This document shows, in pieces, positions 1-9,533 of a DNA stretch of 64,000 nucleotides. A program made the translations under genes and the position numbers. Under the pieces are notes generated by a model that worked only from the letters and a program-made list of their open reading frames with translations, ran no database searches and was not told where the DNA came from. How positions within the stretch are numbered: position 1 is the first letter of the stretch; every line of letters begins with the position of its first letter. Origin of the DNA: Photobacterium salinisoli (GTDB lineage Bacteria; Pseudomonadota; Gammaproteobacteria; Enterobacterales; Vibrionaceae); the NCBI RefSeq assembly GCF_003614885.1, contig NZ_QZMS01000007.1:558001-622000 (forward strand), read 5' to 3'.

Positions 1-239
1 ATTTCAGCCAACTACAACGAAGCATTAACGAGACTGAAGAGCAGATTGCTGCAGCGAGGCGTGCTTACAATGCTGCGGTGACTGATCTGAATAACGGTAT
101 TGAAATGTTTCCGTCTAATATATTTGCTCGCAGAATGGGGCTTACGCAAAGAATTCTTTTTGATATTCCAGAAGCACAGACACAACTCCCGGATATAGCT
201 GAATTATTTGAGAATCGTGCAAATAAGGATGCCCGATGA
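1..239 (+). CDS. lemA: LemA family protein, C-terminal fragment
   Basis: The gene enters from the left edge; only the last 78 codons are seen, reading in frame from base 3 to a TGA at 237-239. The translation carries the typical LemA ending: an ARRAYNAAV stretch, then a FPSNIFA motif near the end of the helical bundle. LemA proteins are small membrane-anchored helical-bundle proteins of unclear role, often paired with a DUF3137 or TPM-domain protein. The stop codon overlaps the start of the next gene in an ATGA arrangement, so the two are almost certainly co-transcribed and translationally coupled. The N-terminal membrane anchor lies outside the window. Confidence 0.85.
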   Translation, partial: FSQLQRSINETEEQIAAARRAYNAAVTDLNNGIEMFPSNIFARRMGLTQRILFDIPEAQTQLPDIAELFENRANKDAR

Positions 240-1204
240 ATATTGATGATCTGAAAAGTGTCTTTGAAAAGGATTTACAACCACAGCTCGCAGTGATTGA
301 ACAAGAACGTTGTGATGTGGTTGTCACACGGGATATGTGTGTCTTTTTCGGCGTATTGGCAGTGATCATTGGTACCATTGTACTTTTTGGAACCTATATT
401 GACCCGAATATCATCATGGTGTGTGTTGGTATCATTCTGGCTGTATTGGGTTTAATTTATCAAATGAAGTGGAATGAGTATCGTGTTGTTTATAAGCAGA
501 AAGTAATTTCCAGTATCATTCAAAGTATTGATGATTCGCTGGAGTATAACCCGACAGGCAGTATTGAACGGGAGGTTTATGACAGAAGTGGTCTTTCTCC
601 TGGTGGATATAGCCAGTTTGAGGGCGAAGATTTTATTAGTGGTAAAATAGGTCAGACTGCAATAGAAATGTCGGAAATTCACACTAAATATAAAGTCAAA
701 AGGAGAACTGCCGACGGTAAAACAAAAACATACATGCGGACTAGATTCCGAGGCATGGTCATCATCGCAGATTGTAATAAGCATTTTAATAGTCAGACTT
801 TTGTTTCAATTGACAAAGGAAAAGATGATTCGTTTCTGGAGAATATCAAACAGGGTTTTGTGGGTACGCCCCACAATTTGGTTCGGCTGGAAGATCCAGA
901 GTTTGAGCGATATTTCGATGTCCATAGCACCAATCAGGTTGAAGCAAGATATCTGCTGACATCGGCTTTCATGCAACGGGTTGTGGCATTTCGTGAAAAT
1001 ACAGGAAAATACTTGGCACTATCGTTTGTCGATGGAAAGTTATTCATCTCAGTTTCTGGCGGCGATATGAAATATTTTGAACCTAAGCTATCTGATTCGG
1101 CAACTGATTTTAATACCGTAAAAGATATCTTCTCTGAGTTAAAGCTATTGGTGGGGCTGATAGATGCTTTGGATTTAAACACACGTATTTGGTCTAAAGC
1201 ATAA
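236..1204 (+). CDS. DUF3137 membrane protein, LemA partner
   Basis: 322-residue protein of the DUF3137 family. Two hydrophobic segments (about residues 36-55 and 61-80) follow a short cytoplasmic N-terminus; the remaining 240 residues form a soluble domain with a KVKRRTADGKTKTYMRTRF strand region and a FRGMVIIADCNK motif typical of the family. Its start overlaps the lemA stop by four bases (ATGA). lemA-DUF3137 pairs are common in Proteobacteria, but the molecular role is not known; an envelope function is often supposed. No catalytic residues can be pointed out. Confidence 0.8.
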   Translation: MNIDDLKSVFEKDLQPQLAVIEQERCDVVVTRDMCVFFGVLAVIIGTIVLFGTYIDPNIIMVCVGIILAVLGLIYQMKWNEYRVVYKQKVISSIIQSIDDSLEYNPTGSIEREVYDRSGLSPGGYSQFEGEDFISGKIGQTAIEMSEIHTKYKVKRRTADGKTKTYMRTRFRGMVIIADCNKHFNSQTFVSIDKGKDDSFLENIKQGFVGTPHNLVRLEDPEFERYFDVHSTNQVEARYLLTSAFMQRVVAFRENTGKYLALSFVDGKLFISVSGGDMKYFEPKLSDSATDFNTVKDIFSELKLLVGLIDALDLNTRIWSKA

Positions 1205-1224
1205 GTATTAATTTATCGAGTGGT

Positions 1225-1257
1225 CAGGGCGGGATGATACTTTCTCGCTCTGTATTT
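1225..1257 (+). terminator. Probable rho-independent terminator of the lemA operon
   Basis: CAGGGCGGGA (1225-1234) can pair with TCTCGCTCTG (1243-1252) as RNA using two G-U wobbles, with an 8-base loop, and is followed by TATTT. It lies 21 bases after the DUF3137 stop. Confidence 0.45.
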
Positions 1258-1621
1258 CATACGAGGCTACCCATCCTGTCAGAATAATCAGGCACGCTAT
1301 TGTTCTCAGTGACCTCTCATCTGGTGAGCCTCTATACACCTCAATGAACAGGTTGTAAATTAATAAAAAATAAAATAATAAGCTGTTATTTAATTCACAT
1401 CATCAATGGGTTAAAAATAATTTCCTTTATTTCTCGTCATTTTTTGGAATCAAAAGCTAATTATGACATTTACCCTGACAGTGTTGACATTCTCTATTGG
1501 TAATCTTTTTTTCTCAGGTAAAAAAATTAACACCGACATATTTTGCTCTGCTAATAATTGAGGTGGATAATTTTCAATCAACCTGTCTGAATTGGTGGAC
1601 AATAAGGAAAAAGGAAAATCG
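1258..1621. other. AT-rich intergenic region before the chitinase operon
   Basis: No gene is visible. The stretch around 1355-1440 is very AT-rich, and a TTGACA hexamer lies at 1484-1489 without a good -10 at the right spacing. The region must hold the promoter and any chitin-responsive or CRP control sites of the chitinase operon, but I cannot place them. A purine-rich ribosome binding site (AAGGAAAAAGGAAA, about 1604-1617) sits just before the chitinase ATG. Confidence 0.5.
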
Positions 1622-3571
1622 ATGCCAACCATTTTTAAAGCAAAACCCGCCGCTTTTGCTGTGTTAACAGCGCTCGGATTCATGACACAACCAGCCGTGG
1701 CTGACAGCAGTGAACTTGTCGCACAAGACGGCACTGTGCTGGTCGGTTACTGGCACAACTGGTGCGACGGAAGGGGGTATCAGGGCGGCAATGCGCCGTG
1801 TCTGCCCCTGTCTGACGTCGCCAGTGACTATAACGTGGTGAATGTGTCCTTCATGAAAGTGTATGACGTCAGCGAAGGCCGGATTCCCACCTTTAAGCTT
1901 GACCCGAATATTGGCCTGTCTGACGCTGAATTCATCAGCCAGATCAGTGCACTGAATGCGCAGGGCCGCTCGGTGTTGCTGGCATTGGGTGGCGCGGATG
2001 CACACATTGAATTAAAAGCCGGTGATGAAGTTGCTTTTGCCGATGAGATTATCCGCTTGGTAGATACCTACGGTTTTGATGGTGTGGATATCGATCTGGA
2101 GCAAGCCGCTGTTGATGCCAGCGATAACCAGACGGTGATTCCGGCAGCGCTGCGCATGGTTAAAGATCATTACCAGCAGGCGGGCCAGCATTTTGTCATC
2201 ACTATGGCGCCCGAGTTTCCTTATCTGACTGCATCCGGCAAATACACGCCTTACCTGAAAGGGCTGGAAGGCTATTACGACTATATTAACCCGCAGTTCT
2301 ACAACCAGGGGGGTGATGGCGTTTGGGTCGACGGTATTGGCTGGCTGGCGCAGAGTAACGATGCGGTTAAAGAAGACTTCATTTTTTATATGGCGGACTC
2401 ACTGGCAAACGGCACACGCGGTTTCACGCAAATTCCGGCCGAAAAACTGGTCTTTGGTATTCCGTCTAATATTGATGCCGCTGCAACCGGGTTTATTCAG
2501 AATCCGGCTGATCTTTACCGAGCATTTGACCGCATGAAAGCGCAGGGCCAGCCGTTAAAAGGTGTGATGACCTGGTCGGTTAACTGGGACGTGGGCACCA
2601 ATGCCTCAGGTCAGCAGTACAACGGCCAGTTTGCTAAAAATTACGGACCATTCGTACACAGTCAGACGGTGCCAGTGCCGGACGGCAAACCGGTACTGAG
2701 CGGGGTGGAAGATATTCGCGTGCCGGTTGGCGGCCAGTTTGATGCCATGGCAGGTGTGTCGGCCACTGATGCGGAAGATGGTTCTCTGACGCAAGTCGTG
2801 GTGGTTCAGGGCACAGTAAATACAGCAATCACAGGGGCGTATTCACTGACTTACACAGTGACCGACAGCGATGGCAATCAAACCTCGGCTGCCCGCTTGG
2901 TAACGGTTTATAACAGTGCGCCCGTGCTGAGCGGTGTCAGCGATGTGATTGTCCTGCAGGGTGAAGCGTTTGATCCGCTGGCGGGTGTGTCGGCCTCTGA
3001 CGAGGAAGACGGTGATTTAACGGCATCTGTCACTGTGTCGGGCCAGGTCGACGTCAATACGATTGGCAGCTATGTCCTGACTTACAGCGTGTCAGATGCT
3101 GATGGACTGAATGCTGAGGCTGAGCGAACCGTGACTGTCACAGACGACAGCCAGATATGCAGCGATGCCTGGCAGGCAACGGCGGTTTACAACGCCGGCG
3201 ATGTGGTCAGTTACGACGGTAAAACCTGGAAAGCCAAGTGGTGGACACAGAACAATGTGCCCGGCGCAGAACAATGGGGACCGTGGGAAGAAACCGGCAG
3301 TTCCGGCTGTGCCGGTACTGTTGTCGACCCGGTTGAGCCTGTTGATCCAGAAACACCAACAGATCCGACAGAACCGACCGATCCTGTGGAGCCGGGTGCG
3401 TATTCCGCCTATCAGGCAGGTGAGAACTACGGCGCAGGCGATCGCGTGTCCAATCTCGGCAGTGACTTTGAATGTAAACCTTACCCTTATTCAGCCTGGT
3501 GCGCCGGTGCTGCCTGGGCCTACGAGCCGGGTGTAGGGTCAGCCTGGCAGGATGCCTGGATCAAACTGTAA
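1622..3571 (+). CDS. Secreted GH18 chitinase with Ig-like and two chitin-binding modules
   Basis: 649 residues from the ATG at 1622, chosen because a strong purine-rich RBS precedes it and a signal peptide starts there (cleavage likely after AVA, about residue 27). The GH18 domain (about 35-350) carries the catalytic DGVDIDLE motif, with D153, D156, D158 and the acid E160. Two DUF5011-type immunoglobulin-like domains follow (about 355-440 and 441-515), then a CBM5/12-type module with WWTQ and QWGPW motifs (about 520-570), a Pro/Thr/Glu linker, and a CBM73-like C-terminal module with [10 protein letters not shown]. The enzyme should hydrolyse beta-1,4 links of chitin by substrate-assisted catalysis outside the cell. 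The next gene starts 9 bases downstream, so both belong to one operon. Confidence 0.92.
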   Translation: MPTIFKAKPAAFAVLTALGFMTQPAVADSSELVAQDGTVLVGYWHNWCDGRGYQGGNAPCLPLSDVASDYNVVNVSFMKVYDVSEGRIPTFKLDPNIGLSDAEFISQISALNAQGRSVLLALGGADAHIELKAGDEVAFADEIIRLVDTYGFDGVDIDLEQAAVDASDNQTVIPAALRMVKDHYQQAGQHFVITMAPEFPYLTASGKYTPYLKGLEGYYDYINPQFYNQGGDGVWVDGIGWLAQSNDAVKEDFIFYMADSLANGTRGFTQIPAEKLVFGIPSNIDAAATGFIQNPADLYRAFDRMKAQGQPLKGVMTWSVNWDVGTNASGQQYNGQFAKNYGPFVHSQTVPVPDGKPVLSGVEDIRVPVGGQFDAMAGVSATDAEDGSLTQVVVVQGTVNTAITGAYSLTYTVTDSDGNQTSAARLVTVYNSAPVLSGVSDVIVLQGEAFDPLAGVSASDEEDGDLTASVTVSGQVDVNTIGSYVLTYSVSDADGLNAEAERTVTVTDDSQICSDAWQATAVYNAGDVVSYDGKTWKAKWWTQNNVPGAEQWGPWEETGSSGCAGTVVDPVEPVDPETPTDPTEPTDPVEPGAYSAYQAGENYGAGDRVSNLGSDFECKPYPYSAWCAGAAWAYEPGVGSAWQDAWIKL

Positions 3572-3580
3572 GGATACGAG

Positions 3581-5794
3581 ATGAAAAAGCAAAAAGAACG
3601 TTACCTGACGAGCCTGGCTGGGCTCGTCATCGGCCTGAGCACGGCGGGTGCTCAGGCGTATACGCTGACTCAAAGTGAAGTCAACGCCGATGAGGCGGCC
3701 ATTATTGCGGCTCAGCCGGAGGGGCTGCAACTGGTCAGGGATGCGATTCGCACGCTGGATAATGCAACGGTTGAAGCCATTACGGTCGGCGCAGGCAGCA
3801 ATCCGGATAATGTCAAGCGGGTAGAAAGGATAGTCAGTGAGTCCGACTGGCAGTTCCTGTTTCCTGAACGAAATGAAAAGTACACTTACCTGAACTTTTT
3901 GAAAGGGATAGGGAAATTCCCTGCCTTCTGCGGCAACTATTCTGATGGCCGCGATGCTGATGCGATCTGCCGCAAATCTCTGGCGACTATGTTCGCGCAT
4001 TTTACCCAGGAAACCGGCGGTCATAACAGTTACAGCGCGAATCCGGAGTGGCGTCAGGGGCTGCTTTATTTGCGCGAAGTAGGCTGGACGGAAGAGATGT
4101 CCGGCGGCTACGGTATCTGTGCGCCCGGGGTCTGGCAGGCGGATGCGTACCCGTGCGGCACCAACGCTGATGGTACATACAAAAGCTACTTTGGCCGTGG
4201 CGCGAAGCAACTGAGTTATAACTATAACTACGGTTCGTTCTCGCAGATGATCTATGGCGATGTCTCTGTGCTGCTGGAGCATCCGGATCGTGTTGCCGAT
4301 ACCTGGCTGAATCTGGCCAGTGCGGTGTTCTTCTATCTCTACCCCCAGCCGCCGAAACCCAGCATGCTGCATGTGATTGACGGCACCTGGCAGCCGAATG
4401 CAGCGGATTTGGCCAACGGTCTGGTGCCTGGCTTTGGTGTCACGACGCAGATCATTAATGGTGGCGTCGAGTGTGGCGGCAGTGCCGAGCACATTCAGTC
4501 ACAGAACCGGATTAACTATTACCGGGAATTTGCCAGTTACCTGAATGTGCCTGTCCCGGCAGACGAGGTGCTGGGGTGTGCCGCCATGAAGCAATTTGAC
4601 GGCGAAGGGGCCGGTGCGCTGGCGATTTACTGGGAGCAGGATTGGGGCTGGCGTCCGGATACCCCGGATAACCAAACCTACCGCTGTCAGCTGGTGAACT
4701 ATCAAGGGCCATATTCGGCATTTATTGCCGGGGACTATGCCAAATGTGTCAGTGAAAAATTCGGCGTGGATATCCTTGATGACACTGGCCCGGTTGCCCC
4801 GGTTGCCAACGCAGGTGCTGATGTGAGTGTGGTCGGTGACAACCCGGCAGTGACGCTGGATGGCAGTCAGTCGAGCGATGCCAATGGCGATATCGTCAGC
4901 TACAGCTGGGTACAAACCAGCGGTCCTGCACTGAGCATGGCCAACGCCAATCAGGCGCTGGCGACTGTGATTGTGCCTGAGGTGGCAGAAGAGACGCAAT
5001 TTGAGTTCACCCTGACTGTCACAGACAGCACCGGCTTGTCTGCTTCAGACTCTGTGCTGATCACAGCGAAGGTTGTGTCCGACAATCTAGCCCCTGTGGT
5101 GACTCTGACTGCCTCTGATACAGCCACGGCTGAGCAAGAGGTCACAGTGTCGGCAGCTATCTCAGATGCCGATGACACCGATCTGACGATCAGCTGGGCT
5201 GTGTCCAATGATCTGACACTGCAAATCAGTCAGGATTTGCGCTCAGCTGTATTTACCGCTCCGGCAGTCACGGTTGAAACGCCTGTGACGGTATCAGTTA
5301 CGGTATCTGATCCTGCCGGGAACAGCGTCACGGCCACCAAGACAGTGACTGTTCAGCAGGCAGGAGAAACCTGTGCTCAAAGCTGGTCAGCAACGGCTGT
5401 GTACGTCGCTGGCGATACTGTGGTCTTTGACGGTAAAGAGTGGCAAGCACAGTGGTGGACGCAGGGCAATGAGCCGGGTGCTGAACAGTGGGGCCCATGG
5501 ACTGTGATTGGCAATGCCAGCTGTACGGTTGAAACGACAGAACCCGCCGTGCCGGTTGATCCGTCTGAGCCGACTGATCCTGATGAAACCACAGATCCGG
5601 CAGAGCCTGTGATCCCGGGAGATTACCCGGCGTATGAAGCAGGCATGGCCTATGCTGCCGGCGATAAAGTCAGTGCCGGAGGCGTGGATTATCAGTGCAA
5701 ACCTTATCCATACTCGGCCTGGTGCAGTGGCGCCGCCTGGGCCTATGCGCCGGGTACAGGCACGGCGTGGCAGGATGCCTGGACTGTGTTGTGA
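3581..5794 (+). CDS. Secreted GH19 chitinase with PKD-like and two chitin-binding modules
   Basis: 737 residues with a signal peptide ending about AQA (residue 26). The GH19 domain (about 60-395) shows the catalytic region HFTQETGGH (E144), the [16 protein letters not shown] segment and the INGGVECGG motif, all typical of inverting GH19 chitinases. Two PKD/REJ-like beta-sandwich domains follow (about 405-505 and 506-595), then a CBM5/12-type module, an acidic Pro/Thr linker and a CBM73-like module. The last 140 residues are plainly paralogous to the tail of the GH18 enzyme upstream. GH18 (retaining) and GH19 (inverting) enzymes attack chitin differently and often act together. An intrinsic terminator follows the gene. 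Confidence 0.93.
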   Translation: MKKQKERYLTSLAGLVIGLSTAGAQAYTLTQSEVNADEAAIIAAQPEGLQLVRDAIRTLDNATVEAITVGAGSNPDNVKRVERIVSESDWQFLFPERNEKYTYLNFLKGIGKFPAFCGNYSDGRDADAICRKSLATMFAHFTQETGGHNSYSANPEWRQGLLYLREVGWTEEMSGGYGICAPGVWQADAYPCGTNADGTYKSYFGRGAKQLSYNYNYGSFSQMIYGDVSVLLEHPDRVADTWLNLASAVFFYLYPQPPKPSMLHVIDGTWQPNAADLANGLVPGFGVTTQIINGGVECGGSAEHIQSQNRINYYREFASYLNVPVPADEVLGCAAMKQFDGEGAGALAIYWEQDWGWRPDTPDNQTYRCQLVNYQGPYSAFIAGDYAKCVSEKFGVDILDDTGPVAPVANAGADVSVVGDNPAVTLDGSQSSDANGDIVSYSWVQTSGPALSMANANQALATVIVPEVAEETQFEFTLTVTDSTGLSASDSVLITAKVVSDNLAPVVTLTASDTATAEQEVTVSAAISDADDTDLTISWAVSNDLTLQISQDLRSAVFTAPAVTVETPVTVSVTVSDPAGNSVTATKTVTVQQAGETCAQSWSATAVYVAGDTVVFDGKEWQAQWWTQGNEPGAEQWGPWTVIGNASCTVETTEPAVPVDPSEPTDPDETTDPAEPVIPGDYPAYEAGMAYAAGDKVSAGGVDYQCKPYPYSAWCSGAAWAYAPGTGTAWQDAWTVL

Positions 5795-5872
5795 TTCACG
5801 CTACAGGTAGATGAAACGGTATAGCTGCACGCGGTTTGGGATACTGAATCACGTGTGTGGTTACTGATGCCA

Positions 5873-5900
5873 AGCCCCCTTTTGTAAGGGGGCTATTTTT
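5873..5900 (+). terminator. Rho-independent terminator of the chitinase operon
   Basis: AGCCCCCTT (5873-5881) pairs perfectly with AAGGGGGCT (5886-5894) over a 4-base loop and is followed by ATTTTTATT. Confidence 0.9.
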
Positions 5901-6087
5901 ATTAGTGCACAGAGCATCAGTGTCTGCTGACGCAATATGATGTCGGAATGCATTTATTTATCCCTGAATCAATTCGTAACTGAACAGGCGATCATCAGAA
6001 CCTTATCGATTATGAGTCATTGTCATAATCAGTGTTGAACTATCATTTACCAAGATATTCCACTTCGAAGAGAGCAGGAATGCTGCG

Positions 6088-6831
6088 ATGAATTTTAACC
6101 TGCGAATTCAACCTTTATACGTGGGACGTATAGCGGGCCTTGGAATAGCAGCTGTATTTTCTTCTTCTCTAATGGCAAATGATTGGACATACAGCGCCGA
6201 AATATATGGTTTGGGCGCGAGTGTCGATATCAAGTCTGCTCGTGGTCTGAGCACGAGTGCTGACTTTGATGAGATTGCTGATAAGTTAGAATTTGCTTTA
6301 TTTGGGTCCTTAGCCGCTAAACGCGACAGACTGGCTCTCATCGCAAATATTCTCTATGTGAATCTGAATGATAGCAAAGTTAACACCCGCGATTCAGTGA
6401 CCCGTCGGGTTGAAACTGATCTGAAAGCTGTCGTCAGCACACTCGCTGCGGGCTGGGAATTCAATCGCAGTGATACATATGTGATCCATGGGGTTCTTGG
6501 AGCAAGATTGTTGTTACTGGATACCGACTTGACTGCTGAAGTAGATTCTCTTGGTGCAAGTAACGTTAATGAATCCACTGACGTTTGGGACGCAGTAATA
6601 GGAGTACAGGGCCGAGCAGAGTTATCTAACCAATGGTATCTGTCATATTATGCGGATATTGGTACTGGTGATTCTGACTTAACCTGGCAGGCAGCGACTT
6701 TAGTGGGTTATCGTTTCGAGAATCTTGATGTTACTTTTGGGTATCAATACCTTAAATGGCAGCTTGATGAAATGGTATTAGATGAACTGGAAATAGCAGG
6801 CCCGGCATTAGGACTTCGATTTCATTGGTAG
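6088..6831 (+). CDS. Predicted outer-membrane beta-barrel protein
   Basis: 247 residues. A hydrophobic N-terminal segment ending near SSSLMA (about residue 30) looks like a signal peptide. The mature part is rich in alternating hydrophobic and polar stretches ending in aromatic residues, and the protein closes with GLRFHW, a terminal aromatic as found in outer-membrane barrels. The size would suit an 8- to 10-strand barrel. I do not recognise a named family. It lies upstream of the sulfatase gene in the same direction with a 221-base gap, so a joint role is possible but not shown. Confidence 0.6.
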   Translation: MNFNLRIQPLYVGRIAGLGIAAVFSSSLMANDWTYSAEIYGLGASVDIKSARGLSTSADFDEIADKLEFALFGSLAAKRDRLALIANILYVNLNDSKVNTRDSVTRRVETDLKAVVSTLAAGWEFNRSDTYVIHGVLGARLLLLDTDLTAEVDSLGASNVNESTDVWDAVIGVQGRAELSNQWYLSYYADIGTGDSDLTWQAATLVGYRFENLDVTFGYQYLKWQLDEMVLDELEIAGPALGLRFHW

Positions 6832-7052
6832 TTCACTATACATTTTTTGCAGCCTCATACTGATTTGTAAGCATATTCTCGGGTCTATGAGTTGTTTTTT
6901 CGGTAATAGCTGTGGAGATGACGTTGTATCTGAATGACTCAATTTAAGGTGTAAAATTACAACCTTCCCTTCTGTTGTTACTACCGTTTCACGCATTTAA
7001 AGATAAATCTGACAACCCAATGATACAGAACGGGTGAGCGAGGAGACTGATT

Positions 7053-9428
7053 ATGCAAGTGAACAAAGTTATATCACGGAAAATCCTGATGGTAGCGATG
7101 ATAGCCACCTTGTCAGGCTTTTCGCTATCGCCTCCTGGTCAGGCGGCAAGCAGGGAATTGGATCGTACCACCTTACCCATTGCAGAACCTGAACCACCAA
7201 CCTATACAGAGCTTGATGTGCGAGACGCCAAACCGCCTCCCCGGTTTGAGGTGAAAGCCCCTGAAGGTGCACCTAATGTGATTATTGTCCTGATCGATGA
7301 TCTGGGTTTTGGAGCGACGTCCACGTTCGGTGGTCCCATTCCAACGCCAACGCTTGATGAGCTTGCTCAGGGGGGATTACGCTATAACAATTTCCATACT
7401 ACTTCTCTTTGTTCGCCGACCCGTGTAGCACTTAAAGCCGGACGTAACCATCACACAGCCAATGCCGGCTCCATTATGGAGACCTCTACAGCGTACCCGG
7501 GCAACACGGGCGCTATTCCTAATCGTGTTGCACCGCTTGCGGAGATGTTGCGTCTGAACGGGTACAGCACTGGCGCGTTTGGTAAATGGCACGAAACGGC
7601 AGCCTGGGAAACCAGTGTCTCCGGTCCCTTTGATCGCTGGCCGACCCGGCAGGGATTCGACAAGTTCTATGGCTTTATTGGCGGTGAGACAGACCAGTGG
7701 TCACCGTTGATCTTTGATGGCGTCAAACGAATTAATCCGCCACGTACCAAAGGATATCACTTCACTGAAGACATGACTGATCAGGCTATCAACTGGATGA
7801 AAGCGCAGCAGTCAATGACCCCGGACAAACCATTTTTTATGTACTTTGCCACGGGTGCCACGCACGCTCCTCACCATGTACCTAAGGAGTGGATTGAGAA
7901 ATTTCATGGCAAGTTTGACGAGGGATGGGACCTGATACGGCAAACAAGTTATGAACGGCAAAAAAAGGCAGGCATCATTCCGGAAAATACCCAGTTGCCA
8001 CCACGACCTGACGATATCAAGGCTTGGGAGCAGCTCTCTGATGATGAGAAAAAACTGTTTCGTCGTCAGGCTGAGACCTTTGCTGGATTTGTGGCTCACA
8101 CTGACCATAACGTAGGCCGACTCATGGATGCAGTGGCTGCCATCGGCGAAATGGACAACACCTTGATCTTCTATATTGCTGGTGATAATGGCACCAGTGC
8201 CGAAGGCGGTATGGTCGGGATGTTCAATGAAATGACCTACTTTAATGGTGTGCAGGAAAAGGTAGAAGATTTGTTACCTTTGATTGACAAGTGGGGCAGC
8301 CCTGAGACTTTTCCGCATATGTCAGCTGGCTGGGCTGTGGCCTTTGATGCGCCTTTTACCTGGACAAAACAGGTCGCCTCCGACTTTGGCGGTACCCGCA
8401 ACGGTCTCGTCGTCCACTGGCCGCAAGGCATTAAAGTACCCGGCGGGTTACGAAATCAGTTCAGTCATGTGATTGATGTTGCTCCGACAGTATTAGAAGC
8501 GGCCAAACTGCCGGAACCTACCGTAGTCAATGGTACGCCGCAAGTGCCGATGGAAGGGACGAGTATGCTCTACAGCTTCAATGACGCTGAAGCGAAGGAA
8601 CGTCACACTGTGCAATATTTTGAGATGTTCGGAAATCGTGCCATTTACAGTGAAGGTTGGTTTGCACGCACAATTCATCGTGCGCCCTGGCAGACAGGCA
8701 AACAGACACCTCTGAAAGATGATATCTGGGATTTGTATAATGTCAGGGAGGATTTCAGCCTGGCTAATAATCTTGCGGATAAGCATCCAGAAATGCTCAA
8801 AGAGTTACAGGCACTGTTTATGTCTGAAGCAGAGAAATACCACGTGTTGCCTATCGACGACCGCACAATTGAGCGCACGAATCCGGCACTGGCCGGACGA
8901 CCGGATTTGATCGGTGATCGCAAGTCATTGACTCTCTACGAGGGTATGGATGGCATGTTAGAAAATACGTTTATCAACGTGAAAAACCGCTCTAAAACCA
9001 TCACGGCTGAAATTGAAATTCCCGAAGGTGGTGCCTCAGGCGCATTACTTGTTCAGGGCAGCCGCTATGGTGGTTGGTCGCTGCATGTGCGAGAGGGTAA
9101 GCCGGGCTATGAATACAACTGGCTCGGACTACAACGTTACGTTATCGAGAGCCCTGATGCTTTACCAAGTGGTAAGTCGACTGTCGTGCTTAACTTTGAT
9201 TACGACGGAGGGGGGCTCGGTAAGGGAGGTGAAGCGACCTTACTGATCAATGGGAAAGAAGTGGCAAAAGGCAGGGTGGAAAAAACGCAGCCCAATATTT
9301 TCTCGGCAGATGAAACAGCTGATGTGGGTCTTGATAACCAGACGCCTGTTGCCAACGGCATAGGTTATGGTCCGGAGGAAACTAAGTTTACTGGCAAGAT
9401 CCACAAGATAGTGATCGAGGTGAAATGA
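7053..9428 (+). CDS. Periplasmic arylsulfatase (Cys-type, formylglycine-dependent)
   Basis: 791-residue sulfatase of the alkaline-phosphatase superfamily. A signal peptide ends near GQAAS (about residue 32). The N-terminal metal-binding motif VIIVLIDDLGFG begins near residue 76, and the signature CSPTR (C120) with the following AGRNHH segment is the site where Cys becomes the catalytic formylglycine. AGDNGTSAEGG supplies further metal ligands. The C-terminal 150 residues form an extra beta-rich region. This length and layout fit the large AslA/AtsA-like arylsulfatases, which release sulfate from aryl or carbohydrate esters. No formylglycine-generating enzyme or anSME is in the window. Start ATG is preceded by GCGAGGAGAC. 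Confidence 0.9.
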   Translation: MQVNKVISRKILMVAMIATLSGFSLSPPGQAASRELDRTTLPIAEPEPPTYTELDVRDAKPPPRFEVKAPEGAPNVIIVLIDDLGFGATSTFGGPIPTPTLDELAQGGLRYNNFHTTSLCSPTRVALKAGRNHHTANAGSIMETSTAYPGNTGAIPNRVAPLAEMLRLNGYSTGAFGKWHETAAWETSVSGPFDRWPTRQGFDKFYGFIGGETDQWSPLIFDGVKRINPPRTKGYHFTEDMTDQAINWMKAQQSMTPDKPFFMYFATGATHAPHHVPKEWIEKFHGKFDEGWDLIRQTSYERQKKAGIIPENTQLPPRPDDIKAWEQLSDDEKKLFRRQAETFAGFVAHTDHNVGRLMDAVAAIGEMDNTLIFYIAGDNGTSAEGGMVGMFNEMTYFNGVQEKVEDLLPLIDKWGSPETFPHMSAGWAVAFDAPFTWTKQVASDFGGTRNGLVVHWPQGIKVPGGLRNQFSHVIDVAPTVLEAAKLPEPTVVNGTPQVPMEGTSMLYSFNDAEAKERHTVQYFEMFGNRAIYSEGWFARTIHRAPWQTGKQTPLKDDIWDLYNVREDFSLANNLADKHPEMLKELQALFMSEAEKYHVLPIDDRTIERTNPALAGRPDLIGDRKSLTLYEGMDGMLENTFINVKNRSKTITAEIEIPEGGASGALLVQGSRYGGWSLHVREGKPGYEYNWLGLQRYVIESPDALPSGKSTVVLNFDYDGGGLGKGGEATLLINGKEVAKGRVEKTQPNIFSADETADVGLDNQTPVANGIGYGPEETKFTGKIHKIVIEVK

Positions 9429-9444
9429 ATCAAATCTAAGTCAG

Positions 9445-9470
9445 TCACTGGTGCTTTTATGCACCAGTGA
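9445..9470. terminator. Perfect inverted repeat between convergent genes
   Basis: TCACTGGTGC (9445-9454) and GCACCAGTGA (9461-9470) form a perfect 10-bp stem with a 6-base loop between the convergent sulfatase and cytochrome genes. Neither side has a strong T-run, so termination is likely but not certain. Confidence 0.5.
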
Positions 9471-9533
9471 TAGGCCGCAGGGAAAGACAGGACTGCATGT
9501 AGAGCGGCGATTGACTCAGCGCATTAAACCGTT

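Noticed and set aside
1484..1512. TTGACA-based promoter for the chitinase operon
   Set aside because: The hexamer at 1484 has only a T-run where the -10 should be, so I did not call it a promoter.
3539..4492. Long frame (317 codons) opposite the GH19 chitinase gene
   Set aside because: Antisense shadow of the catalytic domain; no RBS, and its product matches no family I know.
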